Origin: Hyphomicrobiales bacterium | GTDB taxonomy: Bacteria; Pseudomonadota; Alphaproteobacteria; Rhizobiales; S144-35 | Direction: 5' to 3' | DNA: 7,200 bases | Assembly: GCA_015494185.1 (NCBI GenBank) | Contig: WGBT01000402.1 | Coordinates: 1-7,200, forward strand | In this document: one piece after another, positions 1 through 5,650 of the stretch | Position numbering within the stretch: the first letter of the stretch is position 1 | Layout: every line of letters starts with the position of its first letter | Made by a program: the position numbers and the translations under genes | Notes under the pieces: model-generated | What the model was told of the DNA's origin: nothing | The model's input: only the letters and a program-made list of their open reading frames with translations | The model's database searches: none

Positions 1-319
1 CCAGACGCTTATCATTGAGATGAATGGTGCCAAACAGCCAGGAAGGGGGCAGGCCGTCTTTTTCGATCTTCCAAAACAGCGCTCCGCCATGAGGCAAGGC
101 GGCTTCGGCCGCAATAATTTTGGCATAGGCGGCAGGATCCTCCCGTTGGATGCGCGGCAACATATCCGTCCCCGAACAACGGGCTTCGGCTTCCGGCATA
201 AAAAGGCTGAAAGAGATCCCGGCCATGACCACGCCCAGCAACAGCCCAACCAGCCCGCCAGCCCTCACACCGCCGCGGCCGCCACCCCGCCGCCAAGGCA
301 GCATTTTTGCAAAGAACAT
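1..319 (-). CDS. TraB/GumN family protein, N-terminal part (runs off the left edge)
   Basis: Reading the minus strand from the ATG at 319-317 gives 106 complete codons with no stop before the window edge. Residues 1-20 are Arg/Gly-rich and basic, residues 21-40 form a hydrophobic segment, and PEAEA at 42-46 resembles a signal peptidase I site, so export is likely. After the signal come CSGTDMLP (48-55), a helix rich in Ala, then LFWKIEKDG (81-89) and SWLFGTIHLND (93-103). The block 'lWki..g...sylfGTiH..d' opens the TraB/GumN domain (PF01963), whose GxxH motifs are shared with TIKI-type metalloproteases; GTIH at 97-100 would be the first. A GGGGGAGGG ribosome site lies at 322-330, with GGAG five bases from the ATG. 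It is 106 bases downstream of htpX on the same strand, so co-transcription is possible. The substrate is unknown. The frame and motif are seen; the family is assigned from memory of the motif; the rest of the domain is outside the window. Confidence 0.82.
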   Translation of the reverse strand, partial: MFFAKMLPWRRGGGRGGVRAGGLVGLLLGVVMAGISFSLFMPEAEARCSGTDMLPRIQREDPAAYAKIIAAEAALPHGGALFWKIEKDGLPPSWLFGTIHLNDKRL

Positions 320-343
320 CGCCCTCCCCCGTTTCCGTTATCA

Positions 344-378
344 TGACGCCTGATTTCGCCTCAGGTCTATTTGCGTCA
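344..378 (-). other. Two-tier hairpin between htpX and the TraB/GumN gene
   Basis: TGACGC (344-349) pairs with GCGTCA (373-378), and inside it CTGA (350-353) pairs with TCAG (361-364). The structure lies between the htpX stop and the downstream gene's ribosome site. No T tract follows it on the minus strand, so it is not a convincing terminator. It could be an mRNA processing or attenuation structure; nothing in the sequence decides this. Confidence 0.3.
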
Positions 379-425
379 GGTTTCCACTTTAAAACAAATG
401 ATCATCTCCCTCGGCGCGCAGCTCT

Positions 426-1331
426 TTACCCCCATGGACCACGCGGCGGCTGCCGATAGCGGCTTTGGGAACGGGACGGATTGGCCGACATGCCCCATTC
501 CGCCGCCAAAGCTTCCAAGGCGCGAATCCGGTTTTCAGTATTGGGATGGGTGGAAAACAGATTATCCATGCTTTGGCCGGTCAGCGGATTGATGATGAAC
601 ATATGCGCGGTGGCTGGATTGGCCTCGGCGGCATCCATCGGGATTTGATGCGCCGCGCCGGCTATTTTCCGCAAGGCGGAAGCCAACGCCAACGGATTGC
701 GGGCAATTTCGGCCCCCAGACGGTCGGCCTGATATTCCCGTGACCGGCTGATCGCCATCTGCACCAGCCCGGCCGCAATCGGCGCCAGCAACACCACGAG
801 CAAAGTTCCAACAAGGCCCAAGGGATTATCGCGGCGCCCCCCGAAAAACATCCCAAATTGCGCCAACATGGTAATCGCCCCGGCCAGACTTGCGGTGATG
901 GTCATGGTCAAAATATCACGGTTCTTGATATGGGCCAGCTCATGGGCCATCACCCCCGCGACTTCCTCATCGTTCAGCATATTGATCAGGCCCGTGGTTG
1001 CCGCCACTGCCGCATGCTCTGGATCGCGCCCGGTGGCAAAAGCGTTCGGCTGTGGATCATCGATGAGATAGACTTTCGGCATCGGCAGGCCGGCATTGGC
1101 CGCCAGTTGCCGGATCATCCGGTAAAGTTTGGGGGCTTCGGCCTCGGTCACCGGATGGGCATTATACATCCTCAGCACCATCTTGTCGGAGTTCCAATAG
1201 CTGAACGCGTTCATGGCAATAGCGATGATCAGCGCAATCACCATGCCGGTTTGCCCCCCGATCAAAAGCCCCACAGCACCAAACAATGCCGTCATCGCCG
1301 CCAGTAAAATAGCGGTGCGCAGATAATTCAT
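426..1331 (-). CDS. htpX: Protease HtpX, membrane zinc metalloprotease
   Basis: A 301-residue M48-family peptidase of the inner membrane, which in E. coli degrades misfolded membrane proteins alongside FtsH. Two N-terminal transmembrane segments are visible (about 4-24 and 29-46), followed by the catalytic domain. The conserved 'PNAFATGR' block is at 95-102, the zinc-binding HELAH at 130-134 (H130, E131, H134), and the third ligand Glu199 in SRSREYQAD (195-203). Two further hydrophobic stretches lie at about 141-164 and 171-193, and THPNTENRI at 261-269 is the usual C-terminal block. Length is normal for the family. I chose the ATG at 1331 because MNYLRTA is the usual start and an AAGGAG site lies at 1342-1347. 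A longer in-frame start near 1442 would run across the probable promoter. The C-terminal tail after about 285 is basic and Pro/Arg-rich. Confidence 0.96.
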   Translation of the reverse strand: MNYLRTAILLAAMTALFGAVGLLIGGQTGMVIALIIAIAMNAFSYWNSDKMVLRMYNAHPVTEAEAPKLYRMIRQLAANAGLPMPKVYLIDDPQPNAFATGRDPEHAAVAATTGLINMLNDEEVAGVMAHELAHIKNRDILTMTITASLAGAITMLAQFGMFFGGRRDNPLGLVGTLLVVLLAPIAAGLVQMAISRSREYQADRLGAEIARNPLALASALRKIAGAAHQIPMDAAEANPATAHMFIINPLTGQSMDNLFSTHPNTENRIRALEALAAEWGMSANPSRSQSRYRQPPRGPWG

Positions 1332-1394
1332 CTTATTGCTTCTCCTTGCCCACAAAGCACATTCTGGCCCATAAAGAACGAAATTTTCCTTAGC

Positions 1395-1421
1395 ATGGGG
1401 TCGCAAGGGCCAAGCTTCAAG
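1395..1421 (-). promoter_or_regulatory. Sigma-32 (heat-shock) type promoter of htpX
   Basis: On the minus strand CTTGAA (1421-1416) is followed after 15 bases by CCCCAT (1400-1395). Both boxes match the RpoH consensus (CTTGAA and CCCCAT) and the spacing is within its usual range. Transcription would start near 1388, leaving a leader of about 55 bases with the AAGGAG site before the htpX ATG. htpX is a known RpoH-dependent gene in E. coli, which supports the call; RpoH control here is an inference. Confidence 0.6.
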
Positions 1422-1442
1422 CCCTTTCCCTATTATCCCCAT

Positions 1443-1458
1443 TACCCATTATAGGGTA
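1443..1458 (-). promoter_or_regulatory. Inverted repeat enclosing a TATAAT box
   Basis: TACCC (1443-1447) and GGGTA (1454-1458) flank ATTATA, which reads as a perfect TATAAT on the minus strand. No good -35 box is seen 16-18 bases upstream of it. It could be an operator over an alternative htpX promoter or a chance palindrome. Confidence 0.25.
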
Positions 1459-1480
1459 TTAGCTGTTCTTGGGGGCTTGG

Positions 1481-1516
1481 GGACTCTCTTGAGGACTCTC
1501 TTAAGGGCTGTCTTGC
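1481..1516. repeat. Three tandem copies of a 12-base unit upstream of purE
   Basis: GGACTCTCTTGA (1481-1492), GGACTCTCTTAA (1493-1504) and GGGCTGTCTTGC (1505-1516) follow each other without gaps. Copies 1 and 2 differ at one base and copy 3 is more diverged. The third copy runs into the -35 box of the purE promoter. It could be a regulatory array or the product of replication slippage. Confidence 0.7.
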
Positions 1517-1540
1517 GTACCCCTTAAAACCCCGTATAAT
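1513..1540 (+). promoter_or_regulatory. Sigma-70 type promoter of purEK
   Basis: TTGCGT (1513-1518) and a perfect TATAAT (1535-1540) are 16 bases apart, 38 bases before the purE ATG. TTAAAACCC occurs at 1524-1532 in the spacer and again at 1549-1557 past the likely start site, 25 bases apart, so it flanks the -10 box. A small hairpin (CGCGG 1542-1546, CCGCG 1556-1560) sits at the predicted 5' end. The -10 box is convincing; the -35 box matches only in TTG. Confidence 0.6.
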
Positions 1541-1578
1541 CCGCGGCTTTAAAACCCGCGACAACAAAAGGCAGGGCA

Positions 1579-2076
1579 ATGGCAGAAGAAAAAATACGGG
1601 TCAGCGTGATCATGGGCAGTCAATCCGACTGGCCAACCATGCGCCATGCGACACAAGTGCTCGACGAATTGGATGTCAGATTTGAAAAACGTATCGTCTC
1701 TGCCCACCGCACCCCTGATAGGCTTTATGATTTTGCCAAACATGCCCAACAACGCGGTATCGAGGTGATCATTGCCGGCGCTGGGGGAGCGGCTCATTTA
1801 CCCGGCATGGTTGCCTCTCTAACCCCTCTGCCCGTATTGGGCGTGCCAATCAAAAGCCGTGCCTTGTCGGGGCTTGATAGTCTGCTTTCAATCGTCCAAA
1901 TGCCTGCCGGGATCGCCGTTGGCACTTTGGCCATCGGATCTGCTGGCGCGGCGAATGCTGGTTTGCTGGCGGCTCAGATTTTGGCCCTTCGTGATCCGGA
2001 TTTGGCAGCCCGGATCGTCAATTGGCGCAAGGCGCGCAGCAATGATGTTGCGGAGACCCCGGACGATGTCTTCTAA
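1579..2076 (+). CDS. purE: N5-carboxyaminoimidazole ribonucleotide mutase (PurE, class I)
   Basis: A cytoplasmic enzyme of de novo purine synthesis that converts N5-CAIR to CAIR. The protein is 165 residues, the normal size for class I PurE. GSQSDW at 13-18 binds the phosphate end of the substrate, SAHRTP at 41-46 contains the conserved active-site His43, and GAGGAAHLPGM at 67-77 followed by TPLPVLGVP at 82-90 is the second signature. The ATG at 1579 gives the usual short N-terminus before the first beta strand (IRVSVIMG). Its ribosome site is weak (GGCAGGG just upstream). The stop overlaps the purK start by 11 bases, so the two are co-transcribed and probably translationally coupled. The presence of purK right behind it fits class I (PurK-dependent) PurE and not the class II enzyme that uses CO2 directly. 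Confidence 0.97.
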   Translation: MAEEKIRVSVIMGSQSDWPTMRHATQVLDELDVRFEKRIVSAHRTPDRLYDFAKHAQQRGIEVIIAGAGGAAHLPGMVASLTPLPVLGVPIKSRALSGLDSLLSIVQMPAGIAVGTLAIGSAGAANAGLLAAQILALRDPDLAARIVNWRKARSNDVAETPDDVF

Positions 2077-3214
2077 TTCAATACCGCAAAACGCCACGAC
2101 TGCCCCGCCGCTGCTCCCACTGCCGCCGGGCAGCACCATCGGGATTTTGGGCGGCGGGCAACTGGGCCGGATGCTCGCCCTGGCCGCGGCCCGGCTTGGG
2201 CTGAAAGCCCATATTTATTGCGCCCGCCAATCCGACAACCCCGCCTTTCATGTCGCAGCAGCCCACACCATCGCCGATTTCAATGACACTTCCGCCCTTG
2301 AAGCTTTTGCGTCTGCTGTTGACGTCGTCACTTTCGAATTTGAAAATGTGCCCGCTCAAACTTTGGCATTTCTGGCCGCGAAAATCCCCGTTTTTCCAGG
2401 ACAACAGGCCCTTGAGGTAACCCAAGACCGGCTTGATGAAAAACTTTTTTTGCGCCAGCAGCAATTGCCGGTTCCCCCGTTCAAAGAGGTCAACACCCCT
2501 CATGATCTCACAGACTTCATCGATGAACATGGCCCGTGCATTCTCAAAACCCGCCGGCTTGGTTATGATGGCAAGGGACAGATGATTGTCCCCGATCCCA
2601 GCAAAGCCGGGGCGGCTTTTGCCCATCTTAAGGGGGCGAAAGTGCCGCTGATCGCTGAAGCATTGGTCGATTTCGAACGGGAAATTTCGGTGATTTGTGT
2701 CTGCAGCGGAGAGGGGGAACAGCGTTTCTACGACATTTGCGAAAACCGCCATGACAACGGGATCTTGCGTGAAACCCAAATCCCGGCCACGGTGACCGAT
2801 CAGACCGCAGCTCAAGCACGGCGCATCACCAGTAAAATCGCCCAAGCCCTCGACTATATTGGCATACTCACCGTTGAAATGTTTGTCGCCGACCACCCTG
2901 AAGGGCGCCAACTGCTGGTCAATGAAATAGCGCCAAGAGTGCATAATTCCGGCCACTGGACCTTGGATGCCTGCCCGGTCAGCCAGTTTGAAAATCATAT
3001 TCGCGCCATTGCCGGCTGGCCCCTGGGCAGTACCACCCGGCATAGCGATTGCCTGATGCGCAATCTGATTGGAACAGAGGCCAATGCCTGGCCGACACTT
3101 GCCGCCGAAGCTGAAACAGCGCTGCATCTTTATGGCAAAACCGAAGCGCTCAGCGGGCGCAAAATGGGGCACATCACCCGGCTCACCCCCAAACCAGCCC
3201 CAAACTGTGAATAG
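2066..3214 (+). CDS. purK: N5-carboxyaminoimidazole ribonucleotide synthase (PurK)
   Basis: A cytoplasmic ATP-grasp enzyme that makes N5-CAIR from AIR, bicarbonate and ATP, handing the product to PurE. The protein is 382 residues. The order is: a Pro-rich N-terminal lead (1-21); the Rossmann-like GILGGGQLGRM at 26-36; VVTFEFENVP at 87-96; the ATP-grasp core with ILKTRRLGYDGKGQ (159-172) and FEREISVI (193-200); the Mg/substrate block NEIAPRVHNSGHWT at 276-289; and LYGK plus KMGHIT in the C-terminal domain. The ATG at 2066 is chosen over upstream in-frame codons, which lie inside purE, because of a GGAG at 2052-2055 and the family's usual N-terminus. A short inverted-repeat element begins ten bases after the stop. 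Confidence 0.97.
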   Translation: MSSNSIPQNATTAPPLLPLPPGSTIGILGGGQLGRMLALAAARLGLKAHIYCARQSDNPAFHVAAAHTIADFNDTSALEAFASAVDVVTFEFENVPAQTLAFLAAKIPVFPGQQALEVTQDRLDEKLFLRQQQLPVPPFKEVNTPHDLTDFIDEHGPCILKTRRLGYDGKGQMIVPDPSKAGAAFAHLKGAKVPLIAEALVDFEREISVICVCSGEGEQRFYDICENRHDNGILRETQIPATVTDQTAAQARRITSKIAQALDYIGILTVEMFVADHPEGRQLLVNEIAPRVHNSGHWTLDACPVSQFENHIRAIAGWPLGSTTRHSDCLMRNLIGTEANAWPTLAAEAETALHLYGKTEALSGRKMGHITRLTPKPAPNCE

Positions 3215-3257
3215 CTTCTGTTCCTAGGCTCAGGACCCATAAAGGGCGTGGATGCCA

Positions 3258-3356
3258 GCGGCATTTTCGCGAAATATCGCTGGTTTTTCGCCCACAGGGA
3301 ATAGCCGAAGCTATTTCCAAGGGCGAAAGGCCAGCGAGATGAAGTGAAAATGCCGC
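3258..3356. repeat. Internal hairpin 1 of the MITE-like element
   Basis: Four nested paired blocks build one long imperfect stem: GCGGCATTTTC (3258-3268) with GAAAATGCCGC (3346-3356); TCGCTGG (3277-3283) with CCAGCGA (3331-3337); TTTCGCCC (3286-3293) with GGGCGAAA (3321-3328); and GGAATAGC (3298-3305) with GCTATTTCC (3310-3318), closing on a CGAA-like loop. Confidence 0.85.
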
Positions 3357-3363
3357 CCGAAGG

Positions 3364-3427
3364 GTCTGGCGCAAAATCCCGGTAATGCGAGACAAATCAT
3401 TGTCCATTTCATGATTTTGCGTCAGAC
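3364..3427. repeat. Internal hairpin 2 of the MITE-like element
   Basis: GTCTGGCGCAAAATC (3364-3378) pairs with GATTTTGCGTCAGAC (3413-3427) over 15 positions with one G-T mismatch. A smaller GACAA/TTGTC hairpin sits in its loop. Confidence 0.85.
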
Positions 3428-3459
3428 TGGTGCCGCGCAATTTATGGGTCCTGAGCCTA

Positions 3460-3673
3460 AGCTTTTCACCATGACTGTTGTTTTTTTGCCATGCCTCCCT
3501 TGAATTTTGCGCTCGTTAACCAAAAGTGCGACATTTTGGCTATGAGAAATGGCGATTTCACGTTATCTTGGGGAAACTCGAATTCAAAAATAGTGTCGCG
3601 TACGGTAAACGTTGATGGAGATTGGGAGGGCCAGCACGTTCAAACCGTGCGTTGTGGGGAAAAGGGGAAAACT
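3460..3673. other. Leader region upstream of the 187-residue protein gene
   Basis: The 214 bases between the MITE-like element and the next start are more AT-rich than neighbouring coding DNA. The frame stays open back to 3491, but codon use there does not look like the gene. CCAAAA (3520-3525) and TTTTGG (3534-3539) form a 20-base inverted repeat that could be an operator. I found no good -35/-10 pair. Confidence 0.4.
3661..3667 (+). promoter_or_regulatory. Ribosome binding site deciding the start at 3674
   Basis: AAAGGGG lies six bases before the ATG at 3674. Upstream in-frame ATGs at 3491 and 3542 have no such site, so 3674 is preferred. Confidence 0.55.
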
Positions 3674-4237
3674 ATGGTTTCGCATCTCTCACCTGTGTCA
3701 ATGGCTTATGATATCGGCAAACGGCTGATCTATTCGCGCCGGCATCCCAACATCGTTGCAGAAGTTGAAAGCCGGCTCTTCGACCAGGTGGTACACCAAT
3801 TCGTCACATGTATTGGCAAGGGAACTGGCAAATGTGAGCAATTGCAACGAGCCATCGCCCAAGAGCGCGCCAAACCCCGCCGCACCGGGGCCGGCGGTTT
3901 AGCCGATACCAGCCGCGACAGCAGCAGCGTTTATAGCGACGATATCTTGCAATTGCAGTTGGAACTGCAAAAATACCGCCGTGCCGCCGCTTGCGCCTAT
4001 ATTGCCGGGGGCAAGAGCCACAAGGCGCGTGCCGAACTTGCTCAGCTTGGTTTTGCGTTTGATGATGAAGGCAATATTCAAGCCCCTGCTGAATGGAATA
4101 TCGGCCCGCTCCCGACCTCCCAAAAAGAGGCTGTTCGCGGTGTTCCTCTGCGCGCCAAACAGGTCGCCCGCAGCATCCTTTGGGCTGAACTCATGGAACA
4201 AGAACAGCCCCAAACCGGGCACGCCGCCCCCGCGTGA
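3674..4237 (+). CDS. Hypothetical protein, 187 residues, family not recognised
   Basis: From 3674 the frame has the codon preferences of the neighbouring genes (GCC, CGC, GGC, CAG and ATC common), which argues that it is a real gene; the stretch before 3674 does not show this. The protein is soluble, with no signal peptide or membrane segment. Residues 10-65 look mostly helical and basic (AYDIGKRLIYSRRHPN). A Gly/Ser-rich linker lies at about 66-88 (RAKPRRTGAGGLADTSRDSS). An amphipathic helix follows at 89-115 with a Gln/Leu run (DDILQLQLELQKYRR), then LGFAFDDEGNI (115-125) and a final helix at 150-177. Cysteines are at 46, 54 and 97. No catalytic motif is evident. It stands alone between a mobile-element remnant and a long non-coding stretch, so context gives no clue to function. 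Start choice is moderately sure, function unknown. Confidence 0.75.
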   Translation: MVSHLSPVSMAYDIGKRLIYSRRHPNIVAEVESRLFDQVVHQFVTCIGKGTGKCEQLQRAIAQERAKPRRTGAGGLADTSRDSSSVYSDDILQLQLELQKYRRAAACAYIAGGKSHKARAELAQLGFAFDDEGNIQAPAEWNIGPLPTSQKEAVRGVPLRAKQVARSILWAELMEQEQPQTGHAAPA

Positions 4238-4266
4238 TCTTTGTCCGCAGGACACACCCTTGAACC

Positions 4267-4282
4267 GGCGCCTGTCGGCGCC
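4267..4282 (+). terminator. GC hairpin after the 187-residue protein gene
   Basis: GGCGCC (4267-4272), loop TGTC, GGCGCC (4277-4282): a perfect 6-bp GC stem 30 bases after the stop. No T tract follows, so it is at best a weak or factor-assisted terminator. Confidence 0.3.
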
Positions 4283-4330
4283 AACCACAACAACGCCTTT
4301 GCCCGTCCAGCTTCCGGATTGGCAAGGGCC

Positions 4331-4358
4331 GCTGAAAGGGGCTTGCTGAAAGGAGCTT
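4331..4358. repeat. Tandem duplication, 14-base unit
   Basis: GCTGAAAGGGGCTT (4331-4344) is followed directly by GCTGAAAGGAGCTT (4345-4358), with one difference. Confidence 0.8.
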
Positions 4359-4411
4359 CATGACGGTTTTACCCCTTCATAGCGGTTTAGCCCTTCATGA
4401 CGGTTTTAGCC
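4356..4411. repeat. Three tandem copies of an 18-19 base unit
   Basis: CTTCATGACGGTTTTACCC (4356-4374), CTTCATAGCGGTTTAGCC (4375-4392) and CTTCATGACGGTTTTAGCC (4393-4411) are adjacent. The outer two differ at one base; the middle copy is one base shorter. The block overlaps the end of the 14-base duplication. Confidence 0.85.
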
Positions 4412-4430
4412 ATGGTGAAAGTCGACAAAG

Positions 4431-4461
4431 CCCTTGCCAATACCGCCCCTTGCAAATACCG
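4431..4461. repeat. Tandem duplication, 16-base period
   Basis: CCCTTGCCAATACCG (4431-4445) and CCCTTGCAAATACCG (4447-4461) match at 14 of 15 positions. Confidence 0.8.
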
Positions 4462-4573
4462 AATCATTCCATCATGAAATCTTCTAAGGACGGGGGCTGG
4501 GATATAAGCGAGAACCCAAAGGTCCTCAAGTGGGAACTGGTTTTTCGGATGAATTGCGCGTAGAAACAAGAAG

Positions 4574-4615
4574 CTAGAGCAAAATTCGATGCCACTTGAT
4601 CAAATTTTGCTCTAG
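4574..4615. repeat. Perfect 13-bp inverted repeat, 16-base loop
   Basis: CTAGAGCAAAATT (4574-4586) is mirrored exactly by AATTTTGCTCTAG (4603-4615). There is no T tract. The GAGCAAAATT...AATTTTGCTC arms remind me of dispersed palindromic intergenic repeats of alphaproteobacteria, but I cannot name a family. Confidence 0.8.
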
Positions 4616-4936
4616 ACAAGGCTCTTGTGGACCCTGTCTACGGGGGGAGGGCAGCTTCCTCCACTTGAAACGATTACAAAGCATGGACATCGGCGCCATT
4701 CGTTGCTAGAAGAACCATGAGTAATGGTGATAGTTGGTTCATGCTGGCATAAGCTCATGCATTCCAGCGCCACCCCGCCCCGGACACGTTGCTAATTCGG
4801 TCCTGCTATTTTTGCGTCTCAATGTCTCAAGACAGGGACCATTATAGCATTCCTCCATTCAGGAGCTCATATTTTGGGGACTTGTTAACGGGGTGGAAGA
4901 AAAACTTCAAAAACAACCGCAACATTGATAACTGAG

Positions 4937-4942
4937 AAGGAG
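4937..4942 (+). promoter_or_regulatory. Ribosome binding site of rpsU (GTG start)
   Basis: A perfect AAGGAG five bases before the GTG at 4948 supports the non-ATG start. Confidence 0.85.
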
Positions 4943-4947
4943 ACAGC

Positions 4948-5175
4948 GTGTACGTTCACGTTCGCGATAACAATATTGACCAGGCCCTGCGCGCGCTAAA
5001 AAAGAAAATGCAGCGCGAAGGCATCTTCCGTGAAATGAAATTGCGGAACTATTATGAGAAACCATCCGAAAGACGTGCCCGCGAAAAGGCGGAAGCAGTT
5101 CGCCGTGCCCGCAAACTGGCGCGCAAACGTGCCCAACGCGAAGGTCTGCTCCCCCGCCGCACCCGCCGCAAATAA
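4948..5175 (+). CDS. rpsU: 30S ribosomal protein S21
   Basis: A 75-residue, strongly basic component of the small ribosomal subunit that sits near the anti-Shine-Dalgarno end of 16S rRNA and helps initiation. The sequence opens YVHVRDNNIDQALRALKKK, carries the conserved MQREGIFREMK (about 24-34), then YYEKPSERRAREKAEAVRRARK, and ends in an Arg/Lys-rich tail (QREGLLPRRTRRK). Length and motifs are typical of the family. The start is GTG at 4948, supported by the AAGGAG site and by alignment with the usual first strand; no in-frame ATG precedes it sensibly. It appears to be a single-gene unit: no gene on its strand lies within 700 bases upstream, and a terminator lies downstream. Confidence 0.97.
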   Translation: MYVHVRDNNIDQALRALKKKMQREGIFREMKLRNYYEKPSERRAREKAEAVRRARKLARKRAQREGLLPRRTRRK

Positions 5176-5317
5176 CCCGTAAGTGGGCCCAAAGGGGGGC
5201 GAAAGGGGTGACGAATGACTAAAGAGTGACAGCCTCAGCGATTGAAAGCCCCATCCAACCAAGCGGGGGTATCCCGCAATCCAAACAAGCGCATTTGCTA
5301 TTGCGTGAGGATATCGA

Positions 5318-5358
5318 GCGGGCCATAGTGTTACAGGCCCGCATCTTTTCTTATTTTT
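5318..5358 (+). terminator. Intrinsic terminator, probably of rpsU
   Basis: GCGGGCC (5318-5324) pairs with GGCCCGC (5336-5342) around an 11-base loop, followed by a T-rich tract to 5358. It is about 140 bases after the rpsU stop and nothing else on the plus strand lies between, so it would end the rpsU transcript. Confidence 0.75.
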
Positions 5359-5466
5359 CCCTCCCAGACCGCCCTATTCTCCTCACATTGCAGGCCTAAT
5401 CTGTTGCTGGCTAGTCCCTGTTAAGGCAATAATAAAGCCTTCTGGTCTCATTCGTTCCCGGATGCA

Positions 5467-5495
5467 TTGACAGTTGCGCTCAACCAGAGAACAAT
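5467..5495 (+). promoter_or_regulatory. Sigma-70 type promoter of the TPR lipoprotein gene
   Basis: A perfect TTGACA (5467-5472) and AACAAT (5490-5495, four of six consensus bases) are 17 bases apart, after the rpsU terminator and before the lipoprotein gene. Confidence 0.5.
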
Positions 5496-5643
5496 GTTCA
5501 GAAGCTCAAACGGACGGTAAGTATTAAGTTATTCATTTCGTTGATGGCTTTTTGCCCCTCAAACATGTGATGATCTGCAAAATGAATATTTTTCAAATCA
5601 GCCTATCGACACCAGATGACATCATCCTCCACGATAAAGATAA

Positions 5644-5650
5644 AGGGGGG
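5644..5650 (+). promoter_or_regulatory. Ribosome binding site deciding a TTG start
   Basis: AGGGGGG lies three bases before the TTG at 5654, with its AGGGG core five to nine bases upstream. The in-frame GTG (5567) and ATGs (5570, 5582) farther upstream have no purine-rich site. Confidence 0.6.

Larger units (their letters stand above)
3225..3459. mobile_element. MITE-like element (non-autonomous IS derivative) with 19-bp inverted ends
   Basis: TAGGCTCAGGACCCATAAA at 3225-3243 is repeated exactly, inverted, at 3441-3459. If the outer TA on each side is a target duplication, the element is 231 bp (3227-3457). A TA duplication would fit Tc1/mariner-like IS630 or the IS427 group of IS5, but the parent family is not recognised. 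The interior is almost all palindrome: a first hairpin at 3258-3356 and a second at 3364-3427. No credible transposase frame is present: the minus-strand frame at 3183-3440 runs into purK and crosses both hairpins. It lies between purK and an unrelated gene and may act as the end of the purEK transcript. The inverted ends are seen; mobility is inferred. Confidence 0.75.
4238..4947. other. Non-coding region of about 710 bp before rpsU
   Basis: No convincing gene. It holds hairpins at 4242-4254 (TGTCC/GGACA) and 4267-4282, three successive tandem-duplication blocks (4331-4461), a perfect 13-bp hairpin (4574-4615), and smaller palindromes such as GGAGG/CCTCC near 4650, GCTGG (4743-4747) with CCAGC (4764-4768), and TGTCTCAAGACA (4823-4834). 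Short open frames (for example plus 4360-4563 and minus 4387-4569) overlap the duplications and show no recognisable protein. The rpsU promoter must lie in the last few hundred bases; TATAGC at 4843-4848 is a possible -10 but lacks a good -35. Confidence 0.6.

Noticed and set aside
12..344. Minus-strand open frame starting MITETGEGD
   Set aside because: It is out of frame with the TraB/GumN gene covering the same bases; it has odd Cys/Arg/Trp-rich composition and its start lies on that gene's ribosome site.
561..569. TTATCCATG resembling a DnaA box
   Set aside because: A single imperfect match inside htpX with no cluster or AT-rich segment, so there is no origin.
2078..3172. Long minus-strand open frame (364 codons) opposite purK
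   Set aside because: It is a shadow of purK, whose motifs are complete across the same span; no family motif is seen in the reverse frame.
3183..3440. Minus-strand 85-codon frame over the MITE-like element
   Set aside because: It runs from the hairpins into the end of purK and its sequence is dictated by the inverted repeats; it shows no transposase motif.
3953..3970. TTGCAGTT-GG-AACTGCAA palindrome
   Set aside because: It lies inside the 187-residue coding gene and follows from Leu/Gln/Glu codons of a helix; it is likely incidental.
4360..4563. Possible 67-residue gene with AAAGGAG four bases before its ATG
   Set aside because: The start and first third fall inside the 18-19 base tandem repeats, composition is not protein-like and nothing is recognised; the ribosome-site match may be chance.
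4387..4569. Minus-strand 60-codon frame
   Set aside because: It has a TTG start with no ribosome site, overlaps the duplications and has no recognisable motif.
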